Of a DNA stretch of 64,000 nt, positions 57,673-64,000 are shown in pieces (position 1 is the stretch's first letter; each line of letters opens with the position of its first letter). A program made the translations under genes and the position numbers. The notes under the pieces were generated by a model. That model ran no database searches. It was given only the letters and a program-made list of their open reading frames with translations, and was not told the DNA's origin. This DNA comes from Massilia arenae. Lineage in GTDB: Bacteria > Pseudomonadota > Gammaproteobacteria > Burkholderiales > Burkholderiaceae_D. Where the stretch lies: contig NZ_VPFD01000004.1 in the NCBI RefSeq assembly GCF_008014745.1, forward strand, positions 412,193 to 476,192. Reading direction: 5' to 3'.

Positions 57673-58152
57673 TCACGCCGCGCGCGGCAGCGCCGCCACC
57701 AGTCCGAGCTCGTCGGACTGCATCAGTTTGTCGATATCGAGCAGGATCAGCATCCGCTCGTCCACGGTGCCCAGGCCGAGCAGGCAGTTGCCGTCTAGCG
57801 TGGCCTGCATCTCGGGGGCGGGCCGGACCTGGTCCGGGGTCAGGGTCACCACGTCCGAGACGCTGTCGACCACCATGCCGATCACGTGATGTTCGATGTT
57901 CAGGATGATCACGACGGTGAAGGCGTCATAGACCGCCTCGCCGATGCCGAACTTCAAGCGCATGTCGACGATCGGAACGATGGCGCCGCGCAGGTTGATG
58001 ATGCCCTTCAGGTAGTCGGGCGCGCTAGCCAGGCGGGTCGGGGCTTCGTAGCCGCGGATCTCCTGCACCTTCAGGATGCTGATCGCGTATTCTTCCTTTC
58101 CGAGGCGGAAGGACAGCACTTCGTTGTCGTTGCTCGTTTCCATATCGTCCAT
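57673..58152 (-). CDS. cheW: Chemotaxis coupling protein CheW
   Basis: 159 residues from ATG 58152 ([32 protein letters not shown]). The CheW fold is clear: [48 protein letters not shown], and [11 protein letters not shown]. It links receptors to CheA in the signalling array. ATGs at 58152 and 58143 are both possible; the frame also runs up to a TTG at 58185. No cheA, cheY or cheR is in the window, so this is an accessory cheW with its own MCP. Confidence 0.92.
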   Translation of the reverse strand: MDDMETSNDNEVLSFRLGKEEYAISILKVQEIRGYEAPTRLASAPDYLKGIINLRGAIVPIVDMRLKFGIGEAVYDAFTVVIILNIEHHVIGMVVDSVSDVVTLTPDQVRPAPEMQATLDGNCLLGLGTVDERMLILLDIDKLMQSDELGLVAALPRAA

Positions 58153-58399
58153 GATCCGGTTGGCTGGTTTTACTGAATTTCCCAAAGGAAAAACGTTACC
58201 GGTTTCGTTTTTGGCTGTCGATGGACAAGTGTTAACAACTGTAAAATATCGTCGACTTCTTGATTTAACTATGGTGTCGCTGCAACGGATTTGACCCGTT
58301 CACACGAATCGTCAACCCAAGGCTGGCATACATTGTGCTTGGGAAATATCACATCGTCACGCCCCCAACCGGCGCCCCATCCACCCACAGGAGCACCTC

Positions 58400-58930
58400 A
58401 TGATCATCCGCCGACTCGACCCGCGCGCCATCGCCGAACGCCGGCCGCAACTGGCCACGCTGTTGCTCGACGCCGTCGCCGATGGCCATTCGCTGGGCTT
58501 TCTCAACGGGCTGGACCAGGACCAGCTGGACGCCTATTGGCAGGGCGTGGCGGACGAGGTCGGCGCCGGGCGGCGCGTGCTGCTGGCCGCCGAGCGCGAT
58601 GGCCAGCTGGTCGGCAGCGCCCAGCTCGACCTGTGCCTGAAACCGAACGGGAACAACCGCGCCGAGGTGCAGAAGGTGCTAGTGCACTGCACCGAGCGCC
58701 GCCAGGGCATCGGCACCGCCCTGATGCAGGCGCTCGAAATCGAGGCGCTGGCGCTGCGTCGCGGCTTGCTGTTCCTCGACACGGCGGCCGGTTCCGAGGC
58801 CGAGCAGCTGTACCGCAAGAGCGGCTATCAGCGGGTTGGCGAACTGCCCGAATACGCCTGCACCCCGAACGGGCGCTGGCATGCGACGGCGATCTATTAC
58901 AAGACACTGTTCACCCGCAGCCGCCCCTGA
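58400..58930 (+). CDS. GNAT family N-acetyltransferase
   Basis: 176 residues. The acetyl-CoA site is VLVHCTERRQGIGTALMQALEIEA (R/Q-x-x-G-x-G motif, about residues 93-115), followed by RGLLFLDTAAGSEAEQLYRKSGYQRVGELPEYA, the usual beta-5/alpha-4 and C-terminal GNAT strands. AGGAGCACCTC precedes the ATG. Substrate unknown. Monocistronic, divergent from cheW. Confidence 0.9.
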   Translation: MIIRRLDPRAIAERRPQLATLLLDAVADGHSLGFLNGLDQDQLDAYWQGVADEVGAGRRVLLAAERDGQLVGSAQLDLCLKPNGNNRAEVQKVLVHCTERRQGIGTALMQALEIEALALRRGLLFLDTAAGSEAEQLYRKSGYQRVGELPEYACTPNGRWHATAIYYKTLFTRSRP

Positions 58931-59076
58931 TGCGCGTCGGCCGCAACGGGTGCGTTCCAAGCTGCCGTGGCGCCCGCCACACGCTACCGCGAAGCTGAGT
59001 GTGCACCGGCACGATTGCGCGTAGAATCGCCGGTTCAAACGTTCTGGAAAGCAATGTGACTGGCGCCTCCTCCACC

Positions 59077-61626
59077 ATGACCCGCAGGCCGCTGCGGGCC
59101 TACCTGCTCTGGCTCGTCCTCGCGACCCTGTTGCCGGGCGTGGTCGGCGCGTCGCTATTGTTCATCGACCAATACCGCAAGAGCCGCGCCCAGTACGAGC
59201 GCAACACCATGCAGACCGTGCGCGCGCTGGTGCACACGGTCGACAGCAAGCTGCTGCAGGCGCAGGCGATCGCCCAGACCCTGTCCACCTTCGATGCGCT
59301 GCAAAACGCCGATTTCGAGCGCGCCCACCGCCAGGCACGCCAGGCCCTGCAACTGGCCGGCCCGGACATGAGCGCCGTCCTGCGCGACCGCGGCGGACAG
59401 CAGATCTTCAATACCAGCCGCCCCTATGGCGCCAACCTCCCGATCGAGCCCACCGAGCAGCTGGAATCCGTATTCGCCAGCGGCAAACCCTCGGTGTCGA
59501 ACGTGTTCACCAGCGCGGTGCTCAAGCGCCCCACGGTCAGCCTCGACGTCCCGGTGATGGTCGATGGCCGCGTCGCCTACGTACTCAGCGTCGGCGTGCG
59601 GCCCGGCTACTTCGACGACATGCTCTCGCCGAAGTCGGTGGCGGACGGCGCGCGCGCCTCGGTGGTCGACGCCGCCGGCATCATCTTCGCGCGCAATATC
59701 AGCCCCGAACTGTTCGTCGGCAAGCGCGTTACCGATCCGCTGTACCGCGCCCTGCTGCGCGCGCGCGAGGGCATCGTGCCCTCGGTGTCGCAGGAAGGGA
59801 CGACCCTGCTGACCTTCTATTCGCGCTCGCGCACCACCGGTTGGCATGTGGCGATCGGCGTGCCGCGCGCGAACCTGAACCAGACCCTGTTCGAGCCGCT
59901 GGCGGTGCTGCTCATCGGCGTCACCCTGCTGTTCGCGATCGGCCTGTGGCTGGCCTGGCAGATCGGCGGCCGGCTGGCCCGTTCGGTCCAGGGCCTCACC
60001 GCGCCGGCGGTGGCGCTGGGCAAGGGAGAGGATCCGCCGCGCTTCACGCAGGCCTACGTCAGGGAGACCGCCGAGGTGGCCGAGGCGATCGGCGCCGCAT
60101 CACGCCTGCTGGGCGAGCGCGCCCAGGCGCTGGCGGTCAAGGAAGCCGAGCTGCGCGACGCCCACCGCATGGCGCGCTTCGGCACCTGGCACCTGACGCT
60201 GGCGACCGGCGCGGTCGAGACCTCCGAATCGGTGCCCTATATCTACGGACGCGAGCTGTCGCCCTACGCGCAGCAGCGCGGCACCCTGCTGCCCGAAGAA
60301 TCGTGGGACAAGGTCGACGCCCTGCTGCGCGAACTGGCGCGCGACGGCGGCAACGGCCGCCTGCAGCTGCAGGTGCTGCACGGCGATGGCCACCGCATCT
60401 GGATCGACATGCACTGCGAAGCGGTGCACGATGCCGAGGGCCGGGTGACGGCGGTGCGCGGCACCATCCAGGACGTCACCGACCGCGTCAACGCCGAGGA
60501 AGGCTTGCGCGAAGCCGACCGCCGCAAGAACGAATTCCTGGCCATGCTGGCGCACGAGCTGAGAAACCCGCTGGCGCCGATCGCCTCCGGCGCCCAGTTG
60601 CTGGGCCAGGACAATCTCGATCCGGCGCGCACGCGCCAGATCAGCGCCATCATCGCGCGCCAGGCGCGCCACATGGCCGGCCTGGTCGACGACCTGCTGG
60701 ACGTGTCGCGCGTGACGCGCGGCCTGGTGGCCCTGTCCAAGGACCGCATCGACATCAACGAAGTGGTGCTGGAGGCGCTGGAACAGGTGGGCGAGCCGCT
60801 GCGCCAGAAGCGCCACCATCTGCACAAGGAACTGCTGCCCGCGCCGGCCTGGGTGATGGGCGACCGCAAGCGCCTGGTGCAGGTGGTCGGCAACCTGCTG
60901 CACAACGCGGTCAAGTTCACGCAGGCGGCAGGCGAAGTGACGGTGGCGCTCGAACTCGACGAGAAAACCTTGCGCATCGTAGTGGCCGACAACGGCATCG
61001 GCATGCTGCCGCACGAGCTGGATCGCGCCTTCGAGATGTTCGTGCAGGGCGAGCGCACGCCGGACCGCACCCAGGGCGGCCTGGGCATCGGGCTGGCGCT
61101 GGTGCGCAGCCTGGTGCTACTGCACGGCGGCAGCGTGGCGGTGGAGAGCCCCGGCCAGGGCCAGGGCAGCACCTTCACGGTGACCTTGCCGCGCTGCGCC
61201 GAGCGCAGCGTGGGCGCGCCCGGCGCCGGCTTCGACGCGGCGCAGGCGGCAACGGCGCACGCACTGAAGGTGATGGTGGTGGACGACAACGTCGACGCGG
61301 CCCAGGTGCTGGCGATGTACGTCGGCGCCGCCGGCCACGAAGTCGCGGTCGAGCACGACCCGTTCGCGGCGCTGGCGCGCGCCGAGGCCTTCGTGCCCGA
61401 CGCCTGCCTGCTCGACATCGGCCTGCCCGGCATGGACGGCCACGAACTGGCGCGCCGCCTGCGCGCGCAACCGGCCACCGCCGGGGCGCTGCTGGTGGCG
61501 GTCACCGGCTATGGCCAGGCCCAGGACCGCGAGGCCAGCCGCCTCGCCGGCTTCGACCATCACCTGGTGAAGCCGGTCGACATGGGTGAGCTGGAAAAAA
61601 TCCTGGCGGCGGCCAGCGCCGCCTAG
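59077..61626 (+). CDS. Membrane hybrid sensor histidine kinase/response regulator
   Basis: 849 residues from ATG 59077. TM1 ([21 protein letters not shown]), an extracellular dCache-like sensor (about 40-275; [23 protein letters not shown]), TM2 ([21 protein letters not shown]), HAMP-like linker, PAS domain ([29 protein letters not shown]), HisKA ([15 protein letters not shown]), HATPase ([46 protein letters not shown]) and C-terminal receiver ([22 protein letters not shown]). Its core matches the kinase at 27831-30059. A GTG at 59056 with GGAAAG upstream is an alternative start, adding 7 residues. Confidence 0.92.
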   Translation: MTRRPLRAYLLWLVLATLLPGVVGASLLFIDQYRKSRAQYERNTMQTVRALVHTVDSKLLQAQAIAQTLSTFDALQNADFERAHRQARQALQLAGPDMSAVLRDRGGQQIFNTSRPYGANLPIEPTEQLESVFASGKPSVSNVFTSAVLKRPTVSLDVPVMVDGRVAYVLSVGVRPGYFDDMLSPKSVADGARASVVDAAGIIFARNISPELFVGKRVTDPLYRALLRAREGIVPSVSQEGTTLLTFYSRSRTTGWHVAIGVPRANLNQTLFEPLAVLLIGVTLLFAIGLWLAWQIGGRLARSVQGLTAPAVALGKGEDPPRFTQAYVRETAEVAEAIGAASRLLGERAQALAVKEAELRDAHRMARFGTWHLTLATGAVETSESVPYIYGRELSPYAQQRGTLLPEESWDKVDALLRELARDGGNGRLQLQVLHGDGHRIWIDMHCEAVHDAEGRVTAVRGTIQDVTDRVNAEEGLREADRRKNEFLAMLAHELRNPLAPIASGAQLLGQDNLDPARTRQISAIIARQARHMAGLVDDLLDVSRVTRGLVALSKDRIDINEVVLEALEQVGEPLRQKRHHLHKELLPAPAWVMGDRKRLVQVVGNLLHNAVKFTQAAGEVTVALELDEKTLRIVVADNGIGMLPHELDRAFEMFVQGERTPDRTQGGLGIGLALVRSLVLLHGGSVAVESPGQGQGSTFTVTLPRCAERSVGAPGAGFDAAQAATAHALKVMVVDDNVDAAQVLAMYVGAAGHEVAVEHDPFAALARAEAFVPDACLLDIGLPGMDGHELARRLRAQPATAGALLVAVTGYGQAQDREASRLAGFDHHLVKPVDMGELEKILAAASAA

Positions 61627-61652
61627 CCCGACGTTCGGATCAGCGCTTCACC

Positions 61653-63287
61653 TCAGCGCTTCACGCTGCCGAAGGCTTCGCCCTTCTTCCAGGTCGGCAT
61701 GGCCGGCGCATTGGCGACGGCGTAGCCGAGGTTGAGCGTGAACTGGGCCTGCTGCACCATGCCCGACAGGTCCCATTCCGGACGGTATTCGTCGCTGACC
61801 TGGTGGTAGTGCTCCTTGAAGCCCTTGATGTTGGTGCTCGATTCGTGCTGGTGGTGCTCGAACTCGAAGTGGCCGTCGCCCGAGAACACGGCCGAGCCGA
61901 CGTTGAAGGCCGGGACGCCCGCCTTCGCGAAGGCGAAGTGGTCGGCGCGGAAGTAGGCGCCCGACAGGTCGGGAACGGCCGGCGCGATCTTCAGGCCCAT
62001 CGATTTCGCCACCTGCTGCGAGGTCTCGTACAGCGAGCTGCGTTCGGCGCCGGCCACGCCGATGTCCCTGGTGCGGCCCACGAAGTTCAGGCTATCCAGG
62101 TTCAGGTCGGCGGCGGTCTGCGCCAGCGGCCACACCGGCTTGGCGACATAGGCGGCGGCGCCCAGCAGCCCCTGCTCTTCGGCCGCCGGCCACAGGAAGA
62201 TCTGGGTGCGCTTGGCCGGCTTCTTGACGGCTTCGGCCGCCATCGCCAGCAGCGCGGCAGTGCCGGATGCATTGTCGATCGCGCCGTTGTAGATGCGGTC
62301 GGCCTTCGGATCGTCGCCGGGCTTGGCGTCGATCATGCCCATGTGATCCCAATGCGAGGAATAGACCACGGCCTGCTCTTTCAGCTTCGGATCGCTGCCG
62401 GGCACGATGCCGACCACGTTGAACTGTTCGACCGGACGGATGGTCGAGCGCAACGCGACCTTGCCTGCCACCTTCAGGTCAACCGGGCGGAAATCGCGCC
62501 GCTCAGCCTGGGCGCGCAACTTGTCCAGATCATGGCCGCCGGCGGCGAACAGCTCGCGCGCGGTGTCTTCGTGCAGCCAGCCTTCCATTGGATTGCCGTT
62601 GCCCTTGAGGCCGAAGCGCTCGTTGCCGAAGCCGTTGGCCGGCACGCTCCACGGGTACGAGGCGGACGGCGTGGTGTGGATCAGCAGCACGCCGGCGGCG
62701 CCGCGGCGCGCGGCTTCCTCGAATTTATAGACCCAGCGGCCATACCAGGTATAGGCCTTGCCGGCGAAGCGGTTCGGTTCCTCGGCGGTGGGCTGCGGAT
62801 CGTCGACCATCATGACCAGGATCTTGCCTTTGGCGTCCAGGCCCTTGTAGTCGTCCCATTTCTCTTCCGGCGCCGCGGCGCCGTAGCCGACGAAGACCAG
62901 CGGCGCGTCGAAGGCCACGTTCTTCTTGCCGCTCCTGGTGCCCATCACGATGCCCTTGCCCAGTTCCGGCTTGATGGTCTTGCCGCCGGCGGTGAAGGTG
63001 GCGCTGCCCTCGACCAGCTTGCTGCCCTCGATCTCGACCTTCTGGCGATAGCCACCGCCGGGGATCTGCTGCAGGCCGATCAGGGCGGCCTGGGTTTCGA
63101 GGTAGCGCACCGTCAGGTCGCCGCCGCGCTGGCCGGTGCCGCGGCCTTCGAGCAGGTCATCGGCCAGGAACGACAGGTGCGCGCGCAGCGCGGTTTCGGA
63201 GATGGCGGACGGCTGCTGGGCGTGCGCTGCCTGTGACAGGGTAAGAACGACGGCGCTGGCGGCCAGGGCAAGGGGATGAAGTCGCAT
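61653..63287 (-). CDS. Exported M28 family zinc aminopeptidase
   Basis: 544 residues with signal peptide (PLALAASAVVLTLSQAAHA). A PA-domain insert (about 130-260, APLVFVGYGAAAPEEKWDDYKGLDAKGKIL) precedes the M28 catalytic part: SSHWDHMG (metal His), GAIDNASGTAALLAMA (bridging Asp), WPAAEEQGLLGA (catalytic/metal Glu-Glu), LNLDSLNFVG (metal Asp) and a C-terminal EHYHQVSDEY with the last metal His. All ligands are intact. Periplasmic peptide degradation. ATG at 63287. Confidence 0.92.
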   Translation of the reverse strand: MRLHPLALAASAVVLTLSQAAHAQQPSAISETALRAHLSFLADDLLEGRGTGQRGGDLTVRYLETQAALIGLQQIPGGGYRQKVEIEGSKLVEGSATFTAGGKTIKPELGKGIVMGTRSGKKNVAFDAPLVFVGYGAAAPEEKWDDYKGLDAKGKILVMMVDDPQPTAEEPNRFAGKAYTWYGRWVYKFEEAARRGAAGVLLIHTTPSASYPWSVPANGFGNERFGLKGNGNPMEGWLHEDTARELFAAGGHDLDKLRAQAERRDFRPVDLKVAGKVALRSTIRPVEQFNVVGIVPGSDPKLKEQAVVYSSHWDHMGMIDAKPGDDPKADRIYNGAIDNASGTAALLAMAAEAVKKPAKRTQIFLWPAAEEQGLLGAAAYVAKPVWPLAQTAADLNLDSLNFVGRTRDIGVAGAERSSLYETSQQVAKSMGLKIAPAVPDLSGAYFRADHFAFAKAGVPAFNVGSAVFSGDGHFEFEHHQHESSTNIKGFKEHYHQVSDEYRPEWDLSGMVQQAQFTLNLGYAVANAPAMPTWKKGEAFGSVKR

Positions 63288-63380
63288 CGATGTTCCGTGA
63301 CGGTGTGGTGAAAAAGACCATCTTAAACCAACCGGGCTCTATACTGTCGGTCACTCTGCAATGACGCCAGGAGGAAGCAT

Positions 63381-63782
63381 ATGCCCGTATCCCGACGCAT
63401 GGCCATCGTCGCCCTGGCCGTCACGCCGCTGGCCGGCGCGCACGCCGGCACCACCACTACCACCATCGACATGGAGAAGCCCAAGATGTACGGTTTGATC
63501 GGAAAAATGCGCGCCCAACCGGGCCAGCGCGACGCACTCATCGCCATCCTGCTGGACGGCACCGCCGGCATGCCCGGCTGCCTGGCCTACGTGATCGCGA
63601 AGGACGCGCAGGACGCGGACGCCATCTGGATCACCGAGACCTGGAAAGACCAGGCCAGCCACAAGGCCTCGCTGTCGCTGCCGTCGGTACAAGCCGCCAT
63701 CGCAAAAGGCCGGCCCCTGATCGCCGGCTTCGGCGAACGTTTCGAAACCGAACCAATCGGCGGCCACGGCCTCGCCCACTGA
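63381..63782 (+). CDS. Exported antibiotic-biosynthesis-monooxygenase-like (quinol monooxygenase) protein
   Basis: 133 residues; GGAGGAAGCAT before the ATG. An N-terminal signal peptide (RRMAIVALAVTPLAGAHA) precedes a single ABM domain (about 35-125): YGLIGKMRAQPGQRDALIAILLDGTAGMPGCLAYVIAKD, IWITETWKDQASHKASLSLPSVQAAI. Such dimeric ferredoxin-like proteins include YgiN quinol monooxygenase; most are uncharacterised. Export of this fold is less usual. It is divergent from the M28 peptidase. Confidence 0.85.
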   Translation: MPVSRRMAIVALAVTPLAGAHAGTTTTTIDMEKPKMYGLIGKMRAQPGQRDALIAILLDGTAGMPGCLAYVIAKDAQDADAIWITETWKDQASHKASLSLPSVQAAIAKGRPLIAGFGERFETEPIGGHGLAH

Positions 63783-63844
63783 CACCGCCTTATTCCCAAC
63801 CCAAAGCCGTCTATTGCTCCCAGCCTCATCAGATGACCCACACA

Positions 63845-63917
63845 CAATTAGGGTCAGAGTAGACTTATTGGGCAATTCCTCAAAGTTGTCAAACAATTCG
63901 ACTCTGACCCTAATTGT
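63845..63917. repeat. Inverted repeat with 18-19 bp arms
   Basis: CAATTAGGGTCAGAGTAGA (63845-63863) pairs with TCGACTCTGACCCTAATTG (63899-63917), one or two mismatches at the inner end, with a 35-bp spacer that is AT-rich. It is unlike the REP family above. No gene I can recognise lies between it and the window end (63918-64000). A mobile-element end or a REP-like element of another class is possible. Confidence 0.7.
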
Positions 63918-64000
63918 TCAGTATCGTGCGATCATGTTCCTCGCCGTAGCTGGCCTTTGTTCCGTGCAAAAGCTATGCTGGGCGAATTGATTGTTGGGTT

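Overview
The window is a GC-rich bacterial chromosome segment with dense gene packing, short operons and many 4-nt stop/start overlaps. Gene content points to a betaproteobacterium of the Burkholderiales, most likely Oxalobacteraceae close to Massilia. The pointers are a Gram-negative porin, an oxidative L-arabinose pathway, several MCPs of the betaproteobacterial type, VanZ, and REP-type palindromes. The genus is inferred from gene style; no rRNA or tRNA is present to confirm it.

Layout. 1-9.8 kb: a truncated cNMP-binding/GGDEF protein, exonuclease I, pyrF, a lemA-TPM-TPM operon, and a leftward operon of secreted alpha/beta hydrolase, ABC exporter (ATPase plus permease), ECF-like sigma factor and membrane protein. 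9.9-13 kb: an SDR, a 0.6-kb gap with two terminators and a candidate small RNA, a small CxxC protein, VanZ and a Ser/Gly-rich lipoprotein. 13-18 kb: a leftward galactose operon galT - degenerate M24 peptidase - galK - GH2 glycosidase. 18.4-31 kb: peptidase, pirin, asparaginase, an MCP, two alpha/beta hydrolases (one with an internal deletion), a UDG-like protein, an FAH protein and a hybrid histidine kinase. 30.2-50.6 kb: a large pentose region made of an ABC sugar importer (YtfQRT-YjfF type) with a LysR regulator, a ferritin-like protein beside an ECF sigma/anti-sigma pair, arabinan-type glycosidases (GH127, GH51, GH97, a GH43 remnant), aldose epimerase, lactonase, sugar-acid dehydratase, AraD1-type FAH protein and SDR dehydrogenase. 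51-58.2 kb: a porin, then three paralogous MCP genes and cheW. 58.4-64 kb: GNAT acetyltransferase, second hybrid histidine kinase, M28 peptidase, quinol monooxygenase-like protein and a terminal inverted repeat.

How the genes work together. The 30-50 kb genes read as a coherent arabinose module. Outer glycosidases release L-arabinose from plant polymers, the ABC importer takes it up, and epimerase, SDR dehydrogenase, lactonase, dehydratase and AraD1 protein oxidise it towards 2-keto acids. The last enzyme, alpha-ketoglutarate semialdehyde dehydrogenase, is not in the window.

The most striking non-coding signal ties this module together. Three copies of one regulatory element (a 20-bp palindrome CGATA...TATCG, then exactly 15 bp, then TGATTGG overlapping a -35 box) lie upstream of the importer operon, the dehydratase operon and the GH43-remnant/epimerase/lactonase operon. 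They are a candidate regulon operator for the LysR protein. The third copy appears to have lost its -10 box by a deletion that also removed most of the GH43 gene.
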